Shown: piece after piece, positions 17,660 through 26,839 of the stretch
Numbering within the stretch: position 1 is the first letter of the stretch
Layout of the letters: the number at the start of each line of letters is the position of its first letter
Assembly (NCBI RefSeq): GCF_023008405.1
Contig: NZ_CP095376.1
Coordinates: 2,628,001-2,692,000 of the forward strand
DNA length: 64,000 nt
Source of the DNA: Amycolatopsis sp. FBCC-B4732
GTDB lineage: Bacteria > Actinomycetota > Actinomycetes > Mycobacteriales > Pseudonocardiaceae
Direction of reading: 5' to 3'
Program-made: the position numbers and the translations under genes
Notes under the pieces: model-generated
What the model saw: the letters and a program-made list of their open reading frames with translations, nothing else
Databases searched by the model: none
Told to the model about the DNA's origin: nothing

Positions 17660-18703
17660 TCACACCTCCGTGATGCGCGGCGACTCGAGGTACTTCACGA
17701 GGTTCGGGGGCGCGTAGGGCGGCGTCATGGTCTCGTGGCGGTAGCGCGCGCACGACGAGAGCGACTCCGACGGCGGGTCCACCACGCCGATTTCGCGGTG
17801 GACCGAGCCGAACCACTTGTAGAGCAGGGTCAGCGAGTCGTGCAGCACGCCGAGGTCGTCGGCGGGCGCCAGGCCGTCGAAGCCGTCCGGGGCGAAGACC
17901 AGCCCGCACTTCTCGGCCCTGCTCACCAGCCACTGCCGGGCGAGCGCCGACAGGCCCTGCTCGGGGTAGCCGCCGCCGACGTCGGAGTGCGCCCCGGCGA
18001 ACCAGACCTGCTCGCGTTCCTGGCCGTTCGCGTCGGGCGAGGGCTGCCAGACCGCCGGGCGGAACGCCTTCCGGTGCTCGTCCACGGCCAGTGCCTGGAA
18101 GGCCGACTGCACGATCGACGTCAGCTGCGTGTCGTGGAACTGCCAGCGCCGGTTCAACAGGTTGAGCAGGCGGCCGCCGCTGAGCGGGATGCCCAGCGCG
18201 CCCACGGTGTCCCAGACGCCGATGAACCGGATCGGCGTCACGTCCTCGTGCGAGAAGCTGTCGCGGAACTCCCGGGCCGCGGGGCTCGCCGGGCCGGTCG
18301 CCGGATCCCGGTCCCGGTAGAGCCGGTAGGCCTCGTCGACCCGGCTCGCGTGCCGGGGGAGGAGCACCCCGCAGTTGCGGATCATGCCCACGGCGCTGCG
18401 GGCGGTGTAGGCGCCGCGGCTGAAACCGAAGAAGAACAGTTCGTCGCCCGGCTCGTAGTGCTCGACGACGAACCGGTAGGCGTCCCGGACGTTCGCGGAC
18501 AGGCCCCAGCCGAACGCGCCACCGGCCAGCCGGTCCCACAGCCGCTTCCCGGTCCCGACGCCCTCGTGGTAGTGCACGAGCTGCCTCGTCCCGGCCGGGT
18601 CCACCGCGGCGACGGCGTCCTTGACCTTGACGACGTTCGTCGGTGCCTTCTGGGTGAGTGAGTTCCAGGTGCCGTCACAGCAGACGACCAGTCGTTTCGC
18701 CAT
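17660..18703 (-). CDS. DUF2235 (Tle1-like) alpha/beta hydrolase
   Basis: A 347-residue member of the DUF2235 family, related to the Tle1 phospholipase effectors. It opens with LVVCCDGTWNS, has the nucleophile elbow GFSRGAYTAR at about residue 100, and GAHSDVGGGY carrying the catalytic Asp/His region. ATG at 18703 has GGGGAGG six bases upstream; the longer start 24 bases upstream is less likely. It lies upstream of the RHS toxin on the same strand, 139 bp away, so a joint role in contact-dependent competition is possible but unproven. No signal peptide. Confidence 0.85.
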   Translation of the reverse strand: MAKRLVVCCDGTWNSLTQKAPTNVVKVKDAVAAVDPAGTRQLVHYHEGVGTGKRLWDRLAGGAFGWGLSANVRDAYRFVVEHYEPGDELFFFGFSRGAYTARSAVGMIRNCGVLLPRHASRVDEAYRLYRDRDPATGPASPAAREFRDSFSHEDVTPIRFIGVWDTVGALGIPLSGGRLLNLLNRRWQFHDTQLTSIVQSAFQALAVDEHRKAFRPAVWQPSPDANGQEREQVWFAGAHSDVGGGYPEQGLSALARQWLVSRAEKCGLVFAPDGFDGLAPADDLGVLHDSLTLLYKWFGSVHREIGVVDPPSESLSSCARYRHETMTPPYAPPNLVKYLESPRITEV

Positions 18704-18836
18704 CGTTGCCTCCCCGGCGCCGGACATGCGTGAGTCGCCGCCGGGTGGGAGCGCGTTACTCGATTGCGTATGGGTAACTCATTCCTTGCGATACTTGCAC
18801 TTGATGTCAATCGCCCACGTCCCTAGCGTCAGGGGC

Positions 18837-19445
18837 ATGAACCTCACCGTCCTCGCGGCGTCCGGCCGGACCGGCCTCGAGCTCACCCGCGAAGCCCTCC
18901 GGCGCGGCCACACCGTCACCGCCGTCGCCCGCGACCCCGCGCGCATCGCCCTCCCCGACGGCCCCGGGCTGCGCAAAGCCGCGGCCGACGTGGCCGACCC
19001 GGCGAGCGTCGCCGCGGTCCTCGACGCGGACTCGGTCGTGCTGTCCGGACTCGGCACGGACCGCGCCGGGACGCTGCTGGCCGGAGCCGAGGCCGTGATC
19101 GCCGCCGGGCCGAAGCGGATCATCTGGCTGGGCGCGTACGGCACCGGCCCGTCCGCCGAGGTGGCGGGGGAAGCCGCCGGCGTGCTCGGGCAGCTCCTGG
19201 GCGACCGGCTCGGCGACAAGGTCGCGGCCGACACCGCCGTGCTCGCCGCCGGCGGCACGGTCTTCCACGCCGGAATGCTCGCCGACGGCCCGGAAGACCC
19301 CGAGCGGCGCACGGCGGGACTGGCCGAGGCGCCGCCGTTCGACCTCGGGGCGAAGGTCACCCGGGCGACCGTCGCCGCGGCCATGCTCGACGAGGCGGAA
19401 GAACCGCGGTTCGCCGGTGCGGTCGCGTTGCCGCTGGCCGGTTAG
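18837..19445 (+). CDS. NAD(P)-binding protein (NmrA / atypical SDR-like)
   Basis: A 202-residue small Rossmann protein. The opening MNLTVLAASGRTGLELTREA is the atypical-SDR G-x-x-G-x-x-G-like loop of NAD(P)H-binding proteins in the NmrA/YwnB group. VVLSGLG and IIWLGAYGTG are the later strands. These proteins act as quinone or flavin reductases or NADP sensors. It is divergent from the DUF2235 gene and overlaps the convergent LysR gene by 4 bp. Confidence 0.82.
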   Translation: MNLTVLAASGRTGLELTREALRRGHTVTAVARDPARIALPDGPGLRKAAADVADPASVAAVLDADSVVLSGLGTDRAGTLLAGAEAVIAAGPKRIIWLGAYGTGPSAEVAGEAAGVLGQLLGDRLGDKVAADTAVLAAGGTVFHAGMLADGPEDPERRTAGLAEAPPFDLGAKVTRATVAAAMLDEAEEPRFAGAVALPLAG

Positions 19446-20341
19446 CCCGCGACGACCTCTTCGAGCGCCGCCGCCACCTGTTCGCGCAGCCAGGCGTGCG
19501 CCGGGTCGGAGTCGTAGCGCTGGTGCCAGGTGCAGCTGATCGGCGCCGCGGGGGCCTCCGCCGGCAGCGGGCGGGTGATCAGCCCGAACGCGTCGATCAG
19601 CGGGCGGCCGAGGAGCGCGGTGCAGGTGACCAGCACGTCGCCGCGCGCCGCGGTCTGCAGGGCCGTCGACACGGTGGCCACGGCCGCGACCACCCGGCGC
19701 TGCAGGCCTTCCGCGGCCAGCACGTCGTCGATCGGCGCGGTGAGCCGGCCGCGCCGGGAGACCAGGACGTGCGGGAACGCCGCGTACGCGCGCAGGTCGA
19801 GGCCTTCGGCGCACGGGTGCCCGGCCCGCATCGCGACGACGAGCGTGTCGTGGCCGAGCACCTCGGACCGGAACTCGGGCAGCTCCGGGCGGCCACCGCC
19901 GAGTTCGAGGTCGACGCGGCCGTGGCGCAGGTCGTCGGTGTCGGCGGAGTTCTCGGCCAGCACCCGCAGCCGGACCCCGGGCGCCCGCTCCTGGAACCGG
20001 CCGGTGAGCACCGGGACCACGGACGCCGCCAGCGCGTCGTGGCACTGGATCGTGAAGGTGCGGTCCAGCTCCGCCAGGTCCAGCTCGCGGGACGGCGTCA
20101 GGACGTCGCGGGCCTGCCGGACCAGCCGGTGCACGTCCTCCCGGACCGCCAGCGCGTACGGCGTCGGCGCCATCGTGTGGCCGGTGCGCACGAGGATGTC
20201 GTCGCCGGTCACCTTGCGCAGCCGCCCGAGCGTGCGGCTCACCGCCGGGGACGACAGGTGCAGCCGCTCGGCGGCGCCCATCACGCTGCCCTCCTCGAGC
20301 AGCGCGTCGAAGACCGTGAGCAGGTTCAAGTCGAGGTGCAC
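19442..20341 (-). CDS. LysR-family transcriptional regulator
   Basis: 299 residues. N-terminal wHTH (LDLNLLTVFDALLEEGSVMGAAERLHLSSPAVSRTLGRL) and a periplasmic-binding-protein-like effector domain. The start is GTG at 20341, the only codon in phase that gives the standard LysR N-terminus; it lacks a clear RBS. Its 27-bp intergenic region is shared with the divergent inositol-phosphatase-like gene, the usual layout for a LysR and its target. Confidence 0.9.
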   Translation of the reverse strand: MHLDLNLLTVFDALLEEGSVMGAAERLHLSSPAVSRTLGRLRKVTGDDILVRTGHTMAPTPYALAVREDVHRLVRQARDVLTPSRELDLAELDRTFTIQCHDALAASVVPVLTGRFQERAPGVRLRVLAENSADTDDLRHGRVDLELGGGRPELPEFRSEVLGHDTLVVAMRAGHPCAEGLDLRAYAAFPHVLVSRRGRLTAPIDDVLAAEGLQRRVVAAVATVSTALQTAARGDVLVTCTALLGRPLIDAFGLITRPLPAEAPAAPISCTWHQRYDSDPAHAWLREQVAAALEEVVAG

Positions 20342-20368
20342 GACCGCAAGACAACCACAGGAGGAACC

Positions 20369-21139
20369 ATGGCCCACGAACTGCTCGCCGCCGCCGTCCG
20401 CGAAGCGGGTGCCCGGATCCTGGCGCGCTACGCCGGTGACCCGCGGCCGCCCGGCCTGCCGGAGCTGCTGGCGAATCTGCACGACAACGACGCCGCCGTC
20501 GTCGACGTGCTGCGCCCGGCGCTGGCCGGCATCCGGCCGGACGCGCGCTGGCTCGACGACGAACACGGCGCCGGGCCGCTCGAACCGGGCGAGTGGTGGC
20601 TCGTCGACCCGGTCGGCGGCAACGTCAACGCGGTGCACGGGATGCCCGACTGGAACATCGGGGTCAGCCTCGTCCGCGACGGGCGCCCGGTGCTGTCGGC
20701 GGTGTACGCCCCGGTGCTCGACGAGCTGTTCACCGCGGAAGCCGGCGGCGGCGCGTTCCTGAACGGGGTGCCGCTGCGCGTCTCCGCCAAGACGTCGCTC
20801 GACGGCGCGCTGGCCGGCACCGGGCAGGCGAAACCCGGGCACGACGCCGAGTTCTTCGAGCGCATGGGCCGGTCGTTCACCGCGATGTCCGCCGCCGCGC
20901 TGTACGTGCGGATCTCGGTGCCGGTCAGCCACCAGCTCGCCCAGCTCGCGGCGGGCCGGATGGACGTGCACTGGCAGCTCGACAACGTCCGCTCGCACGC
21001 GGCCGGGGTACTGCTGGTCCAGGAAGCCGGCGGCGTGGTGACCGACCTGGACGGCAAGCCGTGGGACCTCACGAGCGAGAGCTACCTCGCCGCCGCGCCC
21101 GGCGTGCACGCGGCGGCGCTGGCGGTCCTCACGGCGTGA
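20369..21139 (+). CDS. Inositol monophosphatase-family protein lacking key metal ligands
   Basis: A 256-residue protein with clear overall similarity to inositol monophosphatases (LDDEHGAG, VDP, VHGMPDWNIGVSLVRDG, AAGVLLVQEAGG). Active enzymes carry D-P-[LIV]-D-G-T, where both Asp bind metal; here the motif reads VDPVGGNVN, so the second Asp is Gly. The C-terminal W-D-x-A-A-G motif reads VRSHAAG, so its Asp is also lost. The protein may be a catalytically dead homologue or use different chemistry. It has a strong AGGAGGAA before ATG 20369 and is divergent from LysR, so it appears expressed and maintained. Confidence 0.8.
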   Translation: MAHELLAAAVREAGARILARYAGDPRPPGLPELLANLHDNDAAVVDVLRPALAGIRPDARWLDDEHGAGPLEPGEWWLVDPVGGNVNAVHGMPDWNIGVSLVRDGRPVLSAVYAPVLDELFTAEAGGGAFLNGVPLRVSAKTSLDGALAGTGQAKPGHDAEFFERMGRSFTAMSAAALYVRISVPVSHQLAQLAAGRMDVHWQLDNVRSHAAGVLLVQEAGGVVTDLDGKPWDLTSESYLAAAPGVHAAALAVLTA

Positions 21140-21204
21140 CGGGGCCCCTGCTCGGAAGTCGTCCGGCCGCCGGTGGACCTTGGTGCGCACGTGCAGGACA
21201 GGCC

Positions 21205-21570
21205 TCAGGCCAGGCTGACCACGACCCCGGTCTGTCCCGACGGGACCTCGCCGTGCTGGGGGATCACCTTCCCCGCCGCGTAGGTGCTGATGGTCAGCAT
21301 CGGCAACCCGGGGTTGTCGACGAAAGCGCACTCGTCGGCGCGGAGGTGTCCCGGCGGGGCGTACCCCGCGGCGACCACGGCATCGATCTGCGCGCGAAGG
21401 ACTTCTCCGGAATCGCCGGTCCGCAGGGTGATGACCCCCAGGCAGAGGGGTCCGTTGGCGCCGCCGCCGGAAAACGCGTCCAGCAAAACGGTGCCGGTGC
21501 GGGCCCCGACGCGATCCGCGACCGCGGAGAGGTGCGCGCGGCGTTCCCGTGACTTGCGCCAGAAGACCAT
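21205..21570 (-). CDS. Small hypothetical protein
   Basis: A 121-residue soluble protein not recognised by family. It has a basic N-terminus (VFWRKSRERR) and an alternating strand-like core (TGTVLLDAFSGGG; PLCLGVITLRTGD; LPMLTISTYAAG), ending TGVVVSLA. The ATG at 21570 is preferred to an upstream alternative at 21654, which adds Gly/Arg-rich sequence. It lies between the inositol-phosphatase-like gene and a GlxA-type regulator with no clear link to either. Confidence 0.6.
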   Translation of the reverse strand: MVFWRKSRERRAHLSAVADRVGARTGTVLLDAFSGGGANGPLCLGVITLRTGDSGEVLRAQIDAVVAAGYAPPGHLRADECAFVDNPGLPMLTISTYAAGKVIPQHGEVPSGQTGVVVSLA

Positions 21571-21598
21571 GACGCACGTTATCCCGTCCGCGGGAGGC

Positions 21599-22534
21599 TC
21601 ACGGGGTCCGGAACGCCCGCCGGTACGCCCCCGGCGTAGTCCCCACCTGGTCACGGAACCGCCGGCGCAAGTTCACCGCCGACGTCAACCCGACCCGGGT
21701 CGCGATCGACTCCACCGGCAGGTCCGTGTCCTCCAGCAACGCACGGGCCTCCGTCACCCGGCGCGCCAGCAGCCACGCACCCGGGCTCGTGCCCAGCTGG
21801 TCGGTGAACCGGCGCGCCAGCGTGCGCGGGGAAACACCCGCCCGCGCGGCGAGATCACCGACCGACAACGCCGTTCCCAGGCGGTCGGCCGCCCAGTCCA
21901 AGAGGCCGTCCAACGCATCCGGGGACGCGGCCGGCGGGGCGAACTGCACCTGCCCGCCTTCGCGGTGCGGCGGCATCACCATGTGGCGCGCGACGAGAGC
22001 GGCGTGCGCCGCGCCGTGGTCCTTCCGGACCAGGTGCAGGCACAGGTCGATCCCCGCGCCCGCGCCGGCGCTCGTGGCCACGTCGCCGTGGTCCACGTAC
22101 AGCACGTCCGGCTCGACGTGCACCCGCGGGAACTCGCGCCGCAGCTGGTCGGCGCGGGCCCAGTGGGTCGTCGCCGACCGGCCGTCCAGCAGACCCGTGC
22201 GGGCCAGGGCGAACACGCCCGAACAGATCGTCACCAGGCGGGCGCCGCGGGCGTGGGCGCGCAGCAGCGCACGGCGGACGCGCGCCGGCAACGGGGCTTC
22301 GAGCGGCGCCCAGCCCGGGATCAGCACGGTGTCGGCGGTGGCGAGCGCCGACAGTCCACTGGGGACGGACATCGCGTAGCCTGCCGTCGTCGGGACCGGG
22401 CCGGGGGTCTCCGCGCAGACGTCGAACTCGTAGTGCCGCGGGACACCCGCCCGCGGCGTGCCGAAGACCTCGGCGGCGATGCCGAGCTCGAACGTCGACT
22501 GCACCGGCCGCACCAGTGCCACCACGCGATGCAT
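21599..22534 (-). CDS. GlxA-type AraC-family regulator with DJ-1/PfpI domain
   Basis: 311 residues. The N-terminal class I glutamine amidotransferase-like (DJ-1/PfpI) domain includes ICSGVFALARTGLLDG with the elbow Cys. The C-terminal AraC HTH has two helix-turn-helix units (LSVGDLAARAGVSPRTLARRF and LPVESIATRVGLTSAVNLRRRF). The regulator is divergent from a small cupin gene across 72 bp and probably controls it. ATG at 22534. Confidence 0.9.
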   Translation of the reverse strand: MHRVVALVRPVQSTFELGIAAEVFGTPRAGVPRHYEFDVCAETPGPVPTTAGYAMSVPSGLSALATADTVLIPGWAPLEAPLPARVRRALLRAHARGARLVTICSGVFALARTGLLDGRSATTHWARADQLRREFPRVHVEPDVLYVDHGDVATSAGAGAGIDLCLHLVRKDHGAAHAALVARHMVMPPHREGGQVQFAPPAASPDALDGLLDWAADRLGTALSVGDLAARAGVSPRTLARRFTDQLGTSPGAWLLARRVTEARALLEDTDLPVESIATRVGLTSAVNLRRRFRDQVGTTPGAYRRAFRTP

Positions 22535-22606
22535 GGCACGAAAGTACCCCAAGGTGTCTTCCCGGACACTGTCCACGGCCCGCCGCGGCCGGGCAGGGTG
22601 GCGGGC

Positions 22607-22942
22607 ATGCACCCCGAGATCCTCGAGCAGGACGGCTACACCTCCGCCGCCGTCACGGAAGCCCCCGTCCGCGAACTGTTCCCCGGTATCCGCTTCCGTC
22701 CACTGTGGACCGGGAAGAACGGGGCGCACGCCGGGGTCCTGGAGATGGACGCCGGCACGGCGTGGCCGCGCCGGGACGTCCACGAACCCGGGCCCGAGGA
22801 GGTCTACGTCGTCGCGGGCACGTTCCACGACGGCGCCCGCGACCACCCCGCGGGCACCTTCCTGCACGCGCCGGCCGGGTCCTGGCACGTGCCCGCGAGC
22901 GCCACCGGCTGCACCCTGTTCCTCTTCTACCCGGAGGGCTAG
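22607..22942 (+). CDS. Cupin-domain protein
   Basis: A 111-residue single cupin. HAGVLEMDAGTAWPRRDVHEPGPEEVYVVAGTF is cupin motif 1 (the usual G-x5-H-x-H is reduced, with H at VHE and E at EEV), and FLHAPAGSWHVP is motif 2. Such proteins bind a metal and a small molecule, with function unassigned. Its start faces the GlxA-type regulator, and its stop overlaps the convergent aldehyde dehydrogenase gene by 4 bp. Confidence 0.85.
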   Translation: MHPEILEQDGYTSAAVTEAPVRELFPGIRFRPLWTGKNGAHAGVLEMDAGTAWPRRDVHEPGPEEVYVVAGTFHDGARDHPAGTFLHAPAGSWHVPASATGCTLFLFYPEG

Positions 22943-24399
22943 AACGGGAAGTGGTTGTGCTGCCCGGCCACCGTGATCCACCGCGTGTCGGTGAAGGCTT
23001 CGACGCCCCACCGGCCGCCGAAGCGCCCGTAGCCGGTGGACTTCACGCCGCCGAACGGGGCCTGCGCTTCGTCGTCGATCGTCTGGTTGCCGACGTGGGC
23101 GATCCCGGTGCGCAGCCGCCGCGCCAGCGCCAGCCCGCGGCCCGCGTTCTCCGTGATGACGCCGGTCGTGAGCCCGTATTCGGTGTCGTTGGCGATCTCG
23201 ACCGCCTCGTCGTCGCTGTCGACCGCGAGCACCGTGACGGCCGGGCCGAAGATCTCCTCGCGGAAGATCCGCATGTCCGCGGTGACGTGGTCCAGCACCG
23301 TCGGGGCGTACAGCGCGCCGGTCGCCGGACGGCCGCCGGTGCGGACGCGGGCGCCCTGGGAAACCGCTTCCGCCACCAGTTCTTCGACGTGCCGGGCGCC
23401 GCGGGCGTCGATCGCAGGGCCGACGACCGTCGCCGGGTCCGCGGGATCGCCGTGCGGGAGCGCGCCGACCTTCGCGGCCAGCTTCGCCGTGAACTCTTCG
23501 GCGATCGAGCGGTGCACCAGGATCCGGTCGGTGGACATGCAGATCTGGCCGGCGTTGTGGAAAGCGCCGAATGCGGCCGCGTCCACGGCGTAGCCCAGGT
23601 CGGCGTCGTCGAGCACCAGCAGCGCGTTCTTGCCGCCCAGTTCCAGCACGGCCGGCTTGAGGTGCTGCGCCGCGGTCGTGCCGATGATCCGGCCGACGCT
23701 CGTCGAGCCGGTGAAGTTGACGATCCGGACGCGGCCGTCGGCGATCAGCGCCTGCGCGACTTCGGCGGCGTCCTCGCGGGCGTTGGTGACGACGTTGAGC
23801 ACGCCCGGCGGCAGCCCGGCGTCGCGCAGGAGGTCGGCGAGGAACAGCCCGCTCGCGATCGGCGCGTCCTCACTCGGCTTCAGCACGACGGTGTTGCCCA
23901 CCGCCAGCGGCACCGCGATCGACCGCACACCCAGGATCAGCGGCGCGTTCCACGGCGAGAACGCCGCGACCACCCCGGCGGGCTCTCGCACGGCCAGGGA
24001 CAGCTGTCCGGGCGTGTCGGTGGTCAGCACTTCGCCCAGCGGCTGGGTGATCGCGGCCGCGGCCTCGCGCAGGATGTTCGCGGCCAGCCCGGCGTTGAAC
24101 CGCGCCCAGGGAGCGGCGCCGCCGACTTCGCCGGCCATCAGGGTGACGGCGTCGGCGGCGCGCGCGTCGAGGAGTTCGGCCGCCTTCAAGAAGATCGTGC
24201 GCCTTGCCGACGGTGCGGTGGCCGCCCAGCCGGGGAACGCGCGGTGCGCGGCCTCGACGGCACGGGCGACGTCGGCGGGCCGCCCGGCGGCCACGGTCGC
24301 GTACACCTCGCCGGTGTAGGGGCTGGTGTCCTCGGTGGTGCGCCCGCCTTCGGCGGGCACCTCCTTGCCGTCGATGAACAGTTCGCGGTGCAGGGTCAT
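22939..24399 (-). CDS. Aldehyde dehydrogenase family protein (benzaldehyde/vanillin type)
   Basis: 486 residues, full length. The NAD-binding N-terminal domain has FSPWNAPLILG, the catalytic Glu lies in LELGGKN (about residue 250), and the catalytic Cys in NAGQICM (about 285). EEIFGPAVTV and the C-terminal bridging domain are intact. The sequence resembles benzaldehyde/salicylaldehyde dehydrogenases more than betaine-aldehyde enzymes, so an aromatic aldehyde substrate is plausible. ATG at 24399; upstream frame is Pro/Arg-rich. Divergent from the DUF6461 gene. Confidence 0.9.
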   Translation of the reverse strand: MTLHRELFIDGKEVPAEGGRTTEDTSPYTGEVYATVAAGRPADVARAVEAAHRAFPGWAATAPSARRTIFLKAAELLDARAADAVTLMAGEVGGAAPWARFNAGLAANILREAAAAITQPLGEVLTTDTPGQLSLAVREPAGVVAAFSPWNAPLILGVRSIAVPLAVGNTVVLKPSEDAPIASGLFLADLLRDAGLPPGVLNVVTNAREDAAEVAQALIADGRVRIVNFTGSTSVGRIIGTTAAQHLKPAVLELGGKNALLVLDDADLGYAVDAAAFGAFHNAGQICMSTDRILVHRSIAEEFTAKLAAKVGALPHGDPADPATVVGPAIDARGARHVEELVAEAVSQGARVRTGGRPATGALYAPTVLDHVTADMRIFREEIFGPAVTVLAVDSDDEAVEIANDTEYGLTTGVITENAGRGLALARRLRTGIAHVGNQTIDDEAQAPFGGVKSTGYGRFGGRWGVEAFTDTRWITVAGQHNHFPF

Positions 24400-24502
24400 G
24401 CCCCGAGTCTGGTGCGCGCGCGGCCGGGGCCGGACGGGCGATTCCACTGGGCGGAAGAGTAGTTCAAGGCTCAATCAATGGCGGATCTGGCAGAGTGGCC
24501 GC

Positions 24503-26152
24503 ATGGGGGAGAACTTCGCGGCCGCCGTGGCCGCTGCCGTGCCCGTCGTCCGAGCCGTCCTCCCGCCCGCCCCGGCCGCGGCGCTGGGCCGGCTGGCGCT
24601 CGAACCGCCACCGCGGTTCCCGGACTGGCCCGAAGCCGAGGTCGTGCGCTCGCTGCGGTCCGTGCCGTCGTGGGTCATCGAGCGCGTGCACGGGGCGGTC
24701 GAACTGACGCTGGCGTCGCTGACGATCCCGGCGCCCGCGGTCACCGGGGAACTCACCCCGCCGCAGTCCGGCTCGTTCGGCTTCCTCTCAAGCGACAGCG
24801 AAGCGGAAGCGGTGCGGGAAGCGCGGCTGCTGATCCAGTTCCGGCCCGACCTGATCGACCTCATAGCGGACCTGACCGCGGCCGTCACGGCCGACGAAGC
24901 CCTCGCGCCGTTCCTGACCGCCGAAGGCGACGAAGCGGCGATCGCGGCCGCACACGGCGCTGCCCACCTTTCGATCGCGCTGGTGACGACGGCGATCGCG
25001 GCGCGCGAGGCCGGGCAGCCCGGGATCGCGGCCATCGTGGGGATCGCGCTCGGCGTGGCGGCCGGGCGGCTCCGCGCGACGCCGATGCCCGCCGGGTACG
25101 CCGAAGCCGTCCGCGAGAAGGAACGCGCCGAGTACCGGCTGCCCCGGTCCGGGACCACGTTCGTGGACGTCCGCGACCACGTGTTCGCCTTGACCGAAGG
25201 CGCTTTCCCGGCGTTCGGCGACTTCGCCGAGAACGGCCTGGCGGAAGCCGCCGCCGGAGGCGTGGTGATCCGCGCCGGCACGGAGGCGGGCTCGGTGCGC
25301 GTCGGCGTCCGCGTGCTCGCCGAGCCGCCCGCCGAAGCGGAGACGCACGGCTGGGAAGAGGTCGTGGACCTGTCCTGGCGCGCGGAGCACGGCGGGGCGG
25401 CGCTGGCGCCGTCGGCGGGGGTGGGCGTGACGACGCCGCCGTGGCCCGGCGAGTACCGCGTCCGCGTGCACGCCTACGGCCGCGACGACCCGGAGGAGGA
25501 GAGCTACGACGTCTGGGTCTGGGCGGCGCCCGCGGAACCGCCCCGGGTGCACGCCCGCGCGGACCGCCTCGGCCACCGCCTGCGCGGCGAGCCCGAACCG
25601 GCGCTCGTGGACCGGCCGGAGGTGCGCTACCGCTGGATCCGGCGCTCCAACCTGGCGGTGGCGGCGACGGTCACGGTGGTCACCGGCCTGCCCGCCGCCG
25701 AGGTGGTGCGCGGCTTCGGCGCGGACCCGGACCGACCGGAGGCCTTGGCCGAGCTGAGGCCGGCGTACGCCGACCCGTGGCTGACGGCGCTGGACCTCGG
25801 CGGCGTCGTGCTGGTGATCGAGGAGAACGGCTACCTCGGTTCGCACGAAGAGGTCCTGACGGCGGTGTCGAGGACGGGCCGGGCGGCGAGCATGTTCTGG
25901 AACGTCAACGCGGTGACGAGACTGTCCTTCGCCCGCGGCGGCGAGGTGCTGGCGTCGTTCGAGCCGGGACTGGGGGAGCCGGCCGCCGACCCGGAGGTGA
26001 CGGCGGCGCTCGCGGGCCTCGACCTGGCGGACTACCGCGACCTCGACGAGAAGGGCCTCGTGGCGGTGGAGCGGTTCACCGGCCGCGGACTCCACGCCGA
26101 AGACCTGGAGGACATCGAGCGGGCCGGGGTGGCGTACCGGATCCCGGGATAG
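24503..26152 (+). CDS. DUF6461 domain protein
   Basis: 549 residues. The C-terminal third matches the DUF6461 pattern seen in Streptomyces-like genomes: TALDLGGVVLVIEENGYLGS, a Ser/Arg-Gly step, then MFWNVNAVTRLSFARGGEVLASFEPG. The first 350 residues are Ala/Glu-rich and have no recognised domain. No signal peptide or membrane helix. Start at ATG 24503; the upstream RBS (GAGTGG) is weak. Function unknown. Confidence 0.7.
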   Translation: MGENFAAAVAAAVPVVRAVLPPAPAAALGRLALEPPPRFPDWPEAEVVRSLRSVPSWVIERVHGAVELTLASLTIPAPAVTGELTPPQSGSFGFLSSDSEAEAVREARLLIQFRPDLIDLIADLTAAVTADEALAPFLTAEGDEAAIAAAHGAAHLSIALVTTAIAAREAGQPGIAAIVGIALGVAAGRLRATPMPAGYAEAVREKERAEYRLPRSGTTFVDVRDHVFALTEGAFPAFGDFAENGLAEAAAGGVVIRAGTEAGSVRVGVRVLAEPPAEAETHGWEEVVDLSWRAEHGGAALAPSAGVGVTTPPWPGEYRVRVHAYGRDDPEEESYDVWVWAAPAEPPRVHARADRLGHRLRGEPEPALVDRPEVRYRWIRRSNLAVAATVTVVTGLPAAEVVRGFGADPDRPEALAELRPAYADPWLTALDLGGVVLVIEENGYLGSHEEVLTAVSRTGRAASMFWNVNAVTRLSFARGGEVLASFEPGLGEPAADPEVTAALAGLDLADYRDLDEKGLVAVERFTGRGLHAEDLEDIERAGVAYRIPG

Positions 26153-26191
26153 GCGCGCGGAAATCGGTTCGCGCAGCGGCCGGGAGTGCGA

Positions 26192-26436
26192 TCGGGTGTT
26201 CCTCGGGCCGGTCGCGGTGATCAGCGGCACGGAAACCGCAGATCGCCGCCGCGCTCGAGCGCGCGCTCGGCCGACCGCTCCGTTGTGAACCGGTCCACAT
26301 CCCGGCGGTGGCCGCAGCCGGGCCGACGACGGCAATGGAGCCCAGCGGCTTCGAACGCTTCGTCGGCCGAGCGCCGCGGTCCCTCGCGGGTTACCTGCGC
26401 GACCTCGGCCGCTCGGCTCACCCGCACGGGCAGCCC
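26192..26436 (+). pseudogene. Remnant of an NmrA/NAD(P)-binding reductase C-terminus
   Basis: After the DUF6461 stop the plus strand reads VFLGPVAVISGTET in one frame. With a +1 shift it then reads QIAAALERALGRPLRCEPV, and later VGRAPRSLAGYLRDLG. In that order these match the last third of NmrA-family reductases, where the substrate-lobe helix AAALSEALGRPV is followed by a terminal GRPPRTL-type helix. There is no start codon, no Rossmann half and a TGA in the shifted frame, so this is a decayed tail. The call rests on pattern only. Confidence 0.45.
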
Positions 26437-26835
26437 TCAGCGCGCGATCTCGTCGACGACCGCTGCGAGCTCGGCCGGCCGGGCCAGGATCGGGGAATGC
26501 CCGCCGGGCAGGTGCCGGACCACCCTCACCCGGCCGCCCTCGATGATCACCCCGGGCAGGCTCCGGTGGTCGTCGCAGACGATCGAAGCCGACGGGATGT
26601 CGCGCCAGCCCGCCCGGTGCGAAGTCCGCGTCCAGTGGTAGCCGAGCTGCCGGACGTTCGGGCCCGCGGCCTCGGTGGCCGGGACGCCGCCGTAGGAGTG
26701 CGCGAGCAGCGTCACCGGGCCGTCGAGCTCCGCCAGGTGCGCCCGCACGGCGTCGGCGTCGGCGTGCGTCCCGGCCGCCGGGTCGCCGGACGTGCCCGGG
26801 AGGTCCACTGTGGACACCGTCCGGCCGCGGTTTCC
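26437..26835 (-). pseudogene. Truncated alpha/beta hydrolase remnant
   Basis: The minus frame reads VDLPGTSGDP, LDGPVTLLAHSYGGVPATEAA (nucleophile elbow HSYGG), then jumps from GPNVRQLGY straight to the C-terminal RVVRHLPGGHSPILARPAEL with the catalytic His. The N-terminal oxyanion strand (usually VLVHGA) is missing, and roughly 80-100 residues of lid are deleted after GPNVRQL. The frame begins at a GTCCACAGTGGAC motif right after the GNAT stop. It could be translated from an internal GTG, but the fold would be incomplete. Confidence 0.65.
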
Positions 26836-26839
26836 TCTT

